This document shows, one piece after another, positions 15,571 to 22,224 of a DNA stretch of 40,774 nt. This stretch comes from JBCCZC01 sp039188505 (GTDB lineage: Bacteria; Pseudomonadota; Gammaproteobacteria; Xanthomonadales; SZUA-38). The stretch is taken from positions 1 to 40,774 of the forward strand of contig JBCCZC010000007.1 in assembly GCA_039188505.1 (NCBI GenBank), written 5' to 3'. How positions within the stretch are numbered: position 1 is the first letter of the stretch; each line of letters begins with the position of its first letter. The notes under the pieces were generated by a model that was given only the letters and a program-made list of their open reading frames with translations, was not told the DNA's origin and made no database searches. A program made the position numbers and the translations under genes.

Positions 15571-16509
15571 GTGATTGGGAGTGGTGGCGTGCCAAGGATC
15601 TGCGTACTACTTGCGCTCCTGTTTGCAGGTGCGATCGAGGACATCCGGGCCGAGACGAGCGAGCCGGAAGGCACTGTCGTGACGCTCGGCAAGATCTCCG
15701 ACGATCCCCGCCGCGACCTCCTCGTGCTGCAACCCCTCATCGATTATGTCGAGGCCGGTCTCGGGCCACACGGCGTCGCCCGGGTCGAAGTGGCGATGGC
15801 GCGCGAGCCGTCGCAGATGGTGAGCTATCTCCGGCAGGGCCGCGTCAGCTGGGTGACCGAAACCCTGGGCATGGGGATCATCCTGTCCGAGCAGGCCGGG
15901 GCGCGCATCGTCATGAACCGCTGGAAGTACGGCGAACGGGAGTATCGCGCCACGCTCTTCGTCCGCGACGACAGCCCGGCACGGACCATCGACGACATCC
16001 GAGGCCTCAAGGTCGGCTTCGAGCATCCGGGCTCGACGACCGGCTTCATGGTGCCGGCTCTCGAGATCCACCGGCGCGGCCTGGCGCTCGTGCCGATGGG
16101 GTCACCCCGGGAGGAATTCCCCGAGGAGGTGACCGGCTACTTCTATACCGGGGACGAGATCAACACTTCCACCTGGGTCTTCAAACGCCTCGTGGACGTC
16201 GGGGCGGTGTCGAGTACCGACTGGACCCGGTCCTTCCAGGTGCCCGACGCGTTCCAGGGGCAGCTCCGAATCATCCACTCGAGCGACCCCCTGCCCCGGG
16301 CCGTCGAGATCTTCAGCGCCGATTTCGATCCAGCCCTGGGCGAGCGGCTCATCGAGCTGCTCACAATGGCACACGAGAACGACGTCGGGCGCGCGGCGCT
16401 GGATCGCTTCCAGGGCACCACCCGCTTCGAACGCTTCGAGCCCGAACAGTGGCCCTATGTCCGGGTGATGCAGGAGGAACTCGGGCCGATGCTGGACGAG
16501 GTCCGCTGA
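15571..16509 (+). CDS. Periplasmic PhnD-like substrate-binding protein
   Basis: The protein has up to 312 residues. An N-terminal signal peptide (PRICVLLALLFAGA, cleavage near AEA/RAET) precedes a two-lobe binding fold of the phosphate/phosphonate type. Landmarks are VTLGKISDDPR, LRQGRVSWVTET, FVRDDSPARTIDDIRGLKVGF and STTGFMVPA. The GTG at 15571 and a GTG at 15589 are both possible starts; the second has GGGAG 7 bases upstream. No ABC permease or ATPase gene is near. Instead its stop overlaps the start of a membrane GGDEF-EAL gene by one base, so it probably acts as the ligand-sensing partner of that receptor. The ligand is unknown. Confidence 0.8.
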   Translation: MIGSGGVPRICVLLALLFAGAIEDIRAETSEPEGTVVTLGKISDDPRRDLLVLQPLIDYVEAGLGPHGVARVEVAMAREPSQMVSYLRQGRVSWVTETLGMGIILSEQAGARIVMNRWKYGEREYRATLFVRDDSPARTIDDIRGLKVGFEHPGSTTGFMVPALEIHRRGLALVPMGSPREEFPEEVTGYFYTGDEINTSTWVFKRLVDVGAVSSTDWTRSFQVPDAFQGQLRIIHSSDPLPRAVEIFSADFDPALGERLIELLTMAHENDVGRAALDRFQGTTRFERFEPEQWPYVRVMQEELGPMLDEVR

Positions 16510-18668
16510 TGGACATGAGCCTCCGCAGTCGCCTGGCGTTGGTCTGCGTGGCGCTCGTTTCGGTGAGCCTGCTCGTATCCTCGCTCGTCTGGTCTCTCGG
16601 CCTCCGCGTGGTCACGGACCGGGTGGACGACATCAGCGTCAGCACGATCGAGGGCGTCACCACCGACCTGCTGGAGAAGCGGGCGAGGACCGCGATCCAG
16701 ACCCTGGCGACCGGCCTGGTGAACCCGGTCTACTTCTTCGACCTCTACGCGATCACGACCAGCCTCGACACGGTCCGCCAGGACGAGCAGATTGCCTTCG
16801 TGACCGTCTTCGAGCCGAACGGCACGATCCTCCATGACGGCACCGAGGGCTTCGAGCGTTTCGGCGAGGCCATGGACGACTCGCTCGCCGACTGGGCGCG
16901 GATGGCGTCCGAGCCGATCGTGCGCCAGGAAGACGGGCTGCTTCACGTCGCCGCGCCGCTCGTGATCGGCGAAGAACGCATCGGCGGCGTACGCGTTGCC
17001 TACAACCTCGATCAGATCACCGCGAAGATGGAGGAGACGGCCGCAAGCATCGTTGCGGCCAACGCCAGCGAGGTGAGCAAGCGGATCCCGCAGATCGCCT
17101 TTGTGCTCGGTCTGCTCCTGTTCGCTGGCCTCCTGGTGAGTATCTTCGTGGCTACCAGCCTGCTGAACCCGCTCGATCGCCTCGTGCGCGTGGCCGAGAC
17201 CATCGAGAAGGGCGACTACGATGTGACCGTCGAGACGGGGCGTGGCGACGAGATCGGCGACCTCATGCACGCCTTCCAGCGCATGGGCGAGGCCGTCCAG
17301 CGCAACAATCTCGAGATCCGCCACCTGGCCTACCATGACAGCCTGACGGGTCTTCCGAACCGACTCATGTTCCGCCAGGCACTTGAGGAGGAGATCGCCT
17401 GCCTCGAGGAGGATCCGGAGCGCCGGGTCGCCTTGATGTTCCTCGATCTCGATGATTTCAAGCGCGTCAACGATACCCTGGGCCACGACGAAGGCGACCG
17501 GGTGCTGGTGGCCTTTGCCGACCGGGTGAAGAACTGCGTCAGCGGCCTGATCGAAACGGCCGGCGATGACGCGCCCAGGACGCTGCTTGCGCGACTCGGT
17601 GGTGACGAGTTCACGGTGATCCTGACCGGGCGAAACGTCATCGACTTTGCCGACCGGATCGCGCGTCAGCTCATCGATGCGGTCGCGGATCCGATCCGGA
17701 TCGCGGGCCGCTCGCTGCACGTGGCGACATCGATCGGTCTGACCGTCTGTCCGGATGACGCGTCGTCGGCGCACGTGCTCCTCAAGAACGCCGATATCGC
17801 CATGTATCGGGCCAAGATGCTCGGGAAGAATCGGTACCAGCGCTTCCACCGTGGCCTGCTCACGGATGCGGGGCAGCGGCTCGATCTCGAGGCGCGCCTG
17901 CGCCGCGCCGTGGACGAGGGTCGCCTGCGGGTGTGCTATCAGCCGATCGTGGCCCTGCCGGGGCGCGCCATCTGGGGTGCCGAGGCGCTGGCGCGGCTGA
18001 ATGTCGACGGGGGCCAGCAGATTCCGCCGTCCGTATTCATTCCCATCGCAGAGGAAACGGGTCTGATCGGCGAGATCGGACGTCAGGTGCTGATGCGGGC
18101 CACGGCGGACGCGGCGGCCTGGCCAGGCAGCCCGGACACCCGGGTGACGGTGAACCTGTCGGCGCGGCAGTTTCGCGGTGACGCGATGCTTCGGGACGTC
18201 GATCAGGCACTGGCGGCATCGGGTCTGGCGCCGGAGCGGCTGATCCTCGAGATCACCGAGAGTTCGCTGCTGGGTACGGAGAGCAGCGTGATCCGGCTGG
18301 TGTCACGGCTGCGGGAGCGGGGGGTTCAGGTCTGGCTTGACGATTTCGGGACCGGTTTCTCGGGCCTGTCCCACCTCCGGCGACTTCCGGTCGACGGTGT
18401 GAAGATCGATCGCAGCTTCATCAGCGACATCCTCCTGGACCCCGATGATCTGGCGCTGGCCGGCGCCATTATCAGCCTCGCGCGATCCCTGTCGATGGAC
18501 GTCATCGCGGAAGGCGTGGAAAGCGAAGGGCAGCTGGATCTGCTGATGGGACGCGACTGTCGGCTGGCGCAGGGATTTCTGTTCGGCAAGCCGGCGGAAC
18601 ACCGGGAGTTCCTGGAACTGCTGGGAGGGCCCCGCCTCGTTGCGCGGCAGGGTGTCGGCGCCTGCTGA
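16509..18668 (+). CDS. Membrane HAMP-GGDEF-EAL c-di-GMP enzyme
   Basis: The protein has 719 residues: TM1 (about 8-33), a periplasmic sensor region (about 34-195), TM2 (about 196-218), HAMP (about 218-270), GGDEF (about 275-450) and EAL (about 465-710). The cyclase motif is intact (LARLGGDEFTVIL, near 363). The usual RxxD inhibitory site before it is not evident. The EAL domain keeps EAL (near 490), NLSARQF, EITESS, DDFGTG (near 611), KIDRSF and EGVES, so phosphodiesterase activity is also likely. It is translationally coupled to the binding-protein gene upstream. The likely role is to set c-di-GMP level according to a periplasmic ligand; which activity dominates is unknown. Confidence 0.93.
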   Translation: MDMSLRSRLALVCVALVSVSLLVSSLVWSLGLRVVTDRVDDISVSTIEGVTTDLLEKRARTAIQTLATGLVNPVYFFDLYAITTSLDTVRQDEQIAFVTVFEPNGTILHDGTEGFERFGEAMDDSLADWARMASEPIVRQEDGLLHVAAPLVIGEERIGGVRVAYNLDQITAKMEETAASIVAANASEVSKRIPQIAFVLGLLLFAGLLVSIFVATSLLNPLDRLVRVAETIEKGDYDVTVETGRGDEIGDLMHAFQRMGEAVQRNNLEIRHLAYHDSLTGLPNRLMFRQALEEEIACLEEDPERRVALMFLDLDDFKRVNDTLGHDEGDRVLVAFADRVKNCVSGLIETAGDDAPRTLLARLGGDEFTVILTGRNVIDFADRIARQLIDAVADPIRIAGRSLHVATSIGLTVCPDDASSAHVLLKNADIAMYRAKMLGKNRYQRFHRGLLTDAGQRLDLEARLRRAVDEGRLRVCYQPIVALPGRAIWGAEALARLNVDGGQQIPPSVFIPIAEETGLIGEIGRQVLMRATADAAAWPGSPDTRVTVNLSARQFRGDAMLRDVDQALAASGLAPERLILEITESSLLGTESSVIRLVSRLRERGVQVWLDDFGTGFSGLSHLRRLPVDGVKIDRSFISDILLDPDDLALAGAIISLARSLSMDVIAEGVESEGQLDLLMGRDCRLAQGFLFGKPAEHREFLELLGGPRLVARQGVGAC

Positions 18669-18677
18669 AACGAAAGC

Positions 18678-18705
18678 GGCCGCGACCCGAAACCGGGCCG
18701 CGGCC
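18678..18705. terminator. Terminator hairpin between convergent GGDEF-EAL and phasin genes
   Basis: GGCCGCG at 18678-18684 pairs with CGCGGCC at 18699-18705. A further CCCG/CGGG pairing in between leaves a short A-rich loop. It lies between stops at 18668 and 18727. Confidence 0.6.
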
Positions 18706-18726
18706 TGCAGGGCGCTTGTCAGGCGT

Positions 18727-19140
18727 TTAGGCGGCTTTCTTGGCCGACTGACCGTTCAGCGCTTTGACTTCCTTGCTGAGATCCTGAACCCGCTTGGCGA
18801 GCTTCTGGATGTCGTCGGAGGTCGGGATGCCGAGGCGGGCAAGTACGCGGGCCACGCGCTCGTCGAAGAGCTTCTCGAGCTTCTTGACGTTGGTGGTGGC
18901 GTCGGTGCGAACCTTGGTGATCCGCTCCTCGATCGTGCCGCGGAATTCGGTCACCGCGCCGTCGACGTCCTTGCGCGTCTTCGTCTCGAAGGTCTGGCCT
19001 TCCTTGACGAGCGAATCGAACAGCTTGCCGCCTTCGTTCTGGGTCACGGCCAGGGCACCAAGACCGGCGAGGTAGATGTCGCGAGCGGTGTCGTTGACCT
19101 GGGTGGCTGCCTTCTGCAGCGAGTCGGTGTAAGTAGCCAT
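18727..19140 (-). CDS. Phasin family protein (PhaI/PhaF type)
   Basis: The protein has 137 residues and is almost entirely helical. The N-terminal region (ARDIYLAGLGALAVTQNEGGKLFDSLVKEG) matches the phasin family that coats polyhydroxyalkanoate granules. A predicted coiled coil occupies about 60-130, and the C-terminus is lysine/alanine-rich (GQSAKKAA), a short version of the basic tail of PhaF. AAGGAG lies 8 bases before the ATG. No PHA synthase is nearby, so a granule role is inferred from the family only; such proteins also occur as general stress or nucleoid-associated proteins. Confidence 0.8.
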   Translation of the reverse strand: MATYTDSLQKAATQVNDTARDIYLAGLGALAVTQNEGGKLFDSLVKEGQTFETKTRKDVDGAVTEFRGTIEERITKVRTDATTNVKKLEKLFDERVARVLARLGIPTSDDIQKLAKRVQDLSKEVKALNGQSAKKAA

Positions 19141-19310
19141 CGTTAACTCCTTGGGTTGATGTTGTCTTGACCGTGAAGCCAGCTTAGCCAGCGTCCCTAG
19201 AACAAAGAACCTAACCCGAGGACTTGCACCGTTCTCTCATCCGGCAGGCGCGGCGAAGACGCAGGTGTCGGTGTCTCGAAGGGGGCCTAGGTGATGCGCG
19301 CTGCCTTAGG

Positions 19311-19339
19311 TTGCGTAGAAGCCATTTCGGAGCTATACT
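19311..19339 (+). promoter_or_regulatory. Promoter of the tetR gene
   Basis: TTGCGT at 19311-19316 and TATACT at 19334-19339 are exactly 17 bases apart. The -10 box overlaps the palindromic operator at 19336-19355, the arrangement expected for autorepression. Confidence 0.6.
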
Positions 19340-19355
19340 TACCTATGAGTAAGTA
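19336..19355. promoter_or_regulatory. Operator site 1, CTTAC-N6-GTAAG palindrome
   Basis: TACTTAC, six bases, then GTAAGTA: a perfect 7+7 inverted repeat 17 bases before the tetR ATG and overlapping its -10 box. Three more sites with the same core and spacing occur at 20045-20060, 37627-37642 and 37651-37666. Confidence 0.7.
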
Positions 19356-19371
19356 AAAGACAGCAGCCACC

Positions 19372-19962
19372 ATGAGCCCCAGACAATCCAATACCCGCGA
19401 GAAGATCGTCGAGCGTGCGCGCAGCCTGCTGCAGCATCACGGTCTCGATGGGTTTAGCTACCGGGACATCTCGACCCACCTCGGTATCCGCAATGCAGCG
19501 GTGCACTATCACTTTCCTTCGAAGGACGATCTGGGACTGGCGCTGGTCGAGGATTTCGCGAGCGAGATCGAGCGCGATATCGAACATGCCCAGCGAGCGG
19601 GGATGCCGCCGAAGGACCAGCTCGAGGTGTACTTCCAACGGTCCCACGGCGACGCCTCGGGTGATCATCGAATCTGCATGTTCGGGGCCCTGGCCACGAG
19701 CTATTCCCGGCTATCGGACGCCATGCAGCGGGCGATGGTTCGTCTTCGCTCGGGCGTTCACCGCTGGCTCGCGGACACGCTTGAAGCCGGACGGCGGAGC
19801 GGCACGCTGCGCTTCGTCGGCGACCCGGAAGCCAAGGCCGCGGTGATCGCCACTGCGATCCAGGGCGCCCGCCAGGTCAATCGAATGTCGCCGGATGACA
19901 TCGTCGCCGTCGTCATCGACCAGCTGCGAGAGGAGCTGTACGTCCCGACCTCGAAGGAATAG
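19372..19962 (+). CDS. TetR family transcriptional repressor
   Basis: The protein has 196 residues. The N-terminal helix-turn-helix (about 8-55) reads REKIVERARSLLQHHGLDGF, then SYRDISTHLGIRNAAVHYHF and PSKDDL, the standard TetR layout. The C-terminal half is a helical ligand-binding and dimerisation domain. A palindromic operator covers its own -10 box, and another lies in front of the next gene. It therefore probably represses itself and that gene, and perhaps the Rieske oxygenase gene at 36455-37600, whose promoter has two sites with the same core. The inducer is unknown; with an oxygenase as possible target, a small organic compound is plausible. Confidence 0.9.
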   Translation: MSPRQSNTREKIVERARSLLQHHGLDGFSYRDISTHLGIRNAAVHYHFPSKDDLGLALVEDFASEIERDIEHAQRAGMPPKDQLEVYFQRSHGDASGDHRICMFGALATSYSRLSDAMQRAMVRLRSGVHRWLADTLEAGRRSGTLRFVGDPEAKAAVIATAIQGARQVNRMSPDDIVAVVIDQLREELYVPTSKE

Positions 19963-20042
19963 GGCCGACCACTAGAGTGTTTGCTTCAACAATCTTCGAG
20001 AGACTGGACTCGAGGGAATGGAAGCAGAAAATTTGGAAAGAA

Positions 20043-20062
20043 TACTTACTTTCTAGTAAGTC
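20043..20062. promoter_or_regulatory. Operator site 2, CTTAC-N6-GTAAG palindrome
   Basis: TACTTAC, six bases, then GTAAGTC lies 20 bases before the ATG at 20082. A weak promoter could overlap it (TTTGGA at 20032, TAGTAA at 20054). It shares core and spacing with site 1. Confidence 0.65.
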
Positions 20063-20081
20063 ATTATCATGGAGATGGATC

Positions 20082-20528
20082 ATGAACGCACGCTACGCAC
20101 ACGAACTCGACCGGTGGTGGGGCACCGCTTATGACGCAGCACCCTCGACACTGACCCTGCAGCGGGTTCGGGTCGCAGGTCTCGCGACGGCCGGAGTGGC
20201 GTTGGCAGCAACGCTCGCAGCGCTCATGGTCAACGCCGTCGAACCCACCGGCCTGCCCGAGCGATTCCTCGAAGCAGTCGCCTTCGGTGGCATGCTCCTC
20301 CTCGTCGGCGCGGCCTGGCGGGCCACCGCTCTCGGTGAGGTCGGCGGACTGACGGTCGCCGCGGCCGCCACGGCCACGCTCGCGGCAACCGGTCACCCAG
20401 CCGCTGCGCTCGCGATGGTCGCAGCCGGACTCGGCGCGGTGTTCGTTCGCGACTCGCGGCTCTGGTTCGTCGGTGTCTTCGCGTGGCTGAACCTGTTCGT
20501 CGCGGCGTTCCACGTGCTGGGCGCCTGA
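20082..20528 (+). CDS. Small four-helix membrane protein, unknown function
   Basis: The protein has 148 residues. After a polar N-terminus with an aromatic patch (HELDRWWGTAYD) come about four hydrophobic segments near 32-50, 64-82, 88-115 and 125-146. I do not recognise the family. GGAGATGG lies just upstream of the ATG at 20082. The frame is open back to 19977, but that stretch contains the operator, so it is not coding. The operator in its promoter makes it the most direct candidate target of the adjacent TetR regulator, perhaps a membrane stress or transport function. Confidence 0.75.
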   Translation: MNARYAHELDRWWGTAYDAAPSTLTLQRVRVAGLATAGVALAATLAALMVNAVEPTGLPERFLEAVAFGGMLLLVGAAWRATALGEVGGLTVAAAATATLAATGHPAAALAMVAAGLGAVFVRDSRLWFVGVFAWLNLFVAAFHVLGA

Positions 20529-20534
20529 ATCGAA

Positions 20535-20562
20535 GGCGGGGCTGGCAGCCGCCGGCCCCGCC
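20535..20562. terminator. Terminator hairpin after the small membrane protein gene
   Basis: GGCGGGGC at 20535-20542 pairs with GCCCCGCC at 20555-20562, starting 7 bases after the stop. The U-tract is poor, but stem strength and position fit a terminator that separates this unit from the signal peptidase gene. Confidence 0.55.
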
Positions 20563-20618
20563 GTTCGCCTGACGATCGGCACTTCGGCGCTGTCGCCGGA
20601 TCGTTCATTCTTTTTCCC

Positions 20619-21341
20619 GTGAACGGCACAACTTCTCCGACCCTCCCGGCAGCACGCGCACACCGCCTCTGGCGGCGGGTTCGCCATTCCGCGACGTTCC
20701 AGTTCGCGTTCTTTCTCCTGCTGATCCTGGCGTCGAGATCCGCTCTGGCCGACTGGAACTACGTGCCTTCCGGATCCATGAAGCCCACGATCCTCGAGGG
20801 TGACCTCATTTTCGTCGATCGCCTCGCCTACGATCTCAAGGTCCCGTTCACGCGCGTCCGGCTCGCCGAGTGGGGCAATCCCGAGCGCGGTGACGTGGTG
20901 GTCGCCCTGTCGCCCGAGGGCGGCGAGCGCATCGTGAAGCGGGTCGTGGGCCTGCCTGGTGACAAGATCGTGCTCTCCGGCCAGACGCTCACGGTCAACG
21001 GTGAGCGTCCGACGCTCGCGCCCCTCGACGGGCCCGCAATTGCAGGGTTGGATGCGCGCGACCTCGAGACCCACGGACTGGCTACCGAGACGGTGCTGGG
21101 CCACACGCGCCGCCTCATGGTGGGTCATGCGCCACCCTCGCTGCCGACTTCCGGGACCTTCACCGTTCCGCCCGGGCACTACTTCCTCGTCGGCGACCAT
21201 CGCAACAATTCCCGGGACTCGCGAATCTACGGGGCGGTGCCCCGCGCCGATATTCTCGGACGCGCCACGCGCGTCATCGGATCCATGGATATCACGGGCG
21301 ACTATTCGATCCGCTGGGGGCGATTCTTCGAACCGATGTAG
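20619..21341 (+). CDS. lepB: Signal peptidase I
   Basis: The protein has 240 residues, a short S26 signal peptidase with one clear membrane segment (about 28-43). The catalytic Ser lies in YVPSGSMKPTILEGD and the general-base Lys in ERIVKRVVGLPGD. The family box GDHRNNSRDSRIYGAVP follows. It removes signal peptides on the periplasmic side of the inner membrane. The start used is a GTG at 20619. It is a stand-alone copy not linked to lepA or rnc, so it may be a second, accessory peptidase. Confidence 0.92.
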   Translation: MNGTTSPTLPAARAHRLWRRVRHSATFQFAFFLLLILASRSALADWNYVPSGSMKPTILEGDLIFVDRLAYDLKVPFTRVRLAEWGNPERGDVVVALSPEGGERIVKRVVGLPGDKIVLSGQTLTVNGERPTLAPLDGPAIAGLDARDLETHGLATETVLGHTRRLMVGHAPPSLPTSGTFTVPPGHYFLVGDHRNNSRDSRIYGAVPRADILGRATRVIGSMDITGDYSIRWGRFFEPM

Positions 21342-21372
21342 CGGCCACGGCCCGGGAGCGGGAGAATGGGCC

Positions 21373-21894
21373 ATGGAACGCATCCGCGAACTGGTGCTGG
21401 CGGCGCTGTTCGACGACATCGCGAGGGAACGCTGGCAGACCCGCTGGCGCAGCTATCTCGTGGCTTCCCTGCTGTCCGGCCTGACGCTGGGTGTCGCTCT
21501 CCTGCTGCTCGGTGCCGAAGGGCAGGTCATCGTCGCGTCGCTCGGGGCGACCGCGTTCATCGTGCTCGCCATGCCGAAGTCCCGCGCAGCGCGGACCTCC
21601 GCCACCATCGGCGGCCAGGCGATCGGTCTTCTCTGCGGGGGGCTTGCGAGCCTGGTGCCCCACGAGCCTCTGCTGCTGGCATCGGTGGTCAACGGGCTTG
21701 CTGTGACCTGCTGCGCGCTGGCCATGCTGGCCACGCGCTACAAGCACCCGCCGGCTGCGGGTACGGCGCTGGGCGTTTCGGTGCTTGGAATCAGCTTCGA
21801 CACCTTCCTCACGGTCATGGGCGTGACGGTGATCATCGCAGCCATTCGCATTGTCGTGCTGACGGTGGCTCCGGACTTCTCGGCGGATCAGTAG
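21373..21894 (+). CDS. HPP family membrane protein
   Basis: The protein has 173 residues with about four membrane helices (near 30-48, 50-68, 78-98 and 145-165). It carries the family hallmark KHPPAAGTALGVSV (around residue 125) and ASLGATAFIVLAMPKSRAA. HPP proteins are integral membrane proteins of uncertain role; some plant and cyanobacterial members move nitrite. The ATG at 21373 is 31 bases after lepB, in the same direction, so the two may be co-transcribed. Confidence 0.8.
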   Translation: MERIRELVLAALFDDIARERWQTRWRSYLVASLLSGLTLGVALLLLGAEGQVIVASLGATAFIVLAMPKSRAARTSATIGGQAIGLLCGGLASLVPHEPLLLASVVNGLAVTCCALAMLATRYKHPPAAGTALGVSVLGISFDTFLTVMGVTVIIAAIRIVVLTVAPDFSADQ

Positions 21895-21924
21895 CCGCGC
21901 GGGCGTCGAGAGAGGGGGGAGGTG

Positions 21925-21972
21925 CCCAAGGCCGGAGCAGGGGGATTGGGGGGAGAAGAGCCCGGCCTTGGG
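21925..21972. terminator. Long hairpin with a G-rich loop
   Basis: CCCAAGGCCGG at 21925-21935 pairs perfectly with 21962-21972. The 26-base loop is purine-rich and holds runs of five and six G. It follows the HPP gene stop by 30 bases. It may be a terminator, though no T-run follows, or a structured RNA element. Confidence 0.5.
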
Positions 21973-21980
21973 CGGTGTTG

Positions 21981-22000
21981 CGTGGTGGGGGAGTTCCACG
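21981..22000. repeat. Small hairpin following the G-rich hairpin
   Basis: CGTGG and CCACG enclose a 10-base loop containing GGGGG. Together with the preceding hairpin it fills the left third of the 330-bp gap between 21895 and 22224. The rest of that gap holds a candidate promoter and the M16 leader. Confidence 0.35.
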
Positions 22001-22115
22001 CTGAGATCGATGTTGCGGGCTGACGCGTTGACGAACCGTAAAGGCGGCATGAACATCTTGTTGGCGCCAGAAGCGGCCGTTCTACGTACCATCGAAGACC
22101 ATGACGACAGGCCTA

Positions 22116-22144
22116 TTGGCCGACCCACGCCTTGTCGCTAGACT
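22116..22144 (+). promoter_or_regulatory. Candidate promoter of the M16 peptidase gene
   Basis: TTGGCC at 22116-22121 and TAGACT at 22139-22144 are 17 bases apart, about 80 bases before the GTG start at 22225. Confidence 0.4.
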
Positions 22145-22224
22145 GCCCGATCCCCTCGGGCGCACGCCCGACCCGTGTTCCTGTGCCCGCGATCATCGTG
22201 TGGCCCCCAAGGAGATTCCGGCAA

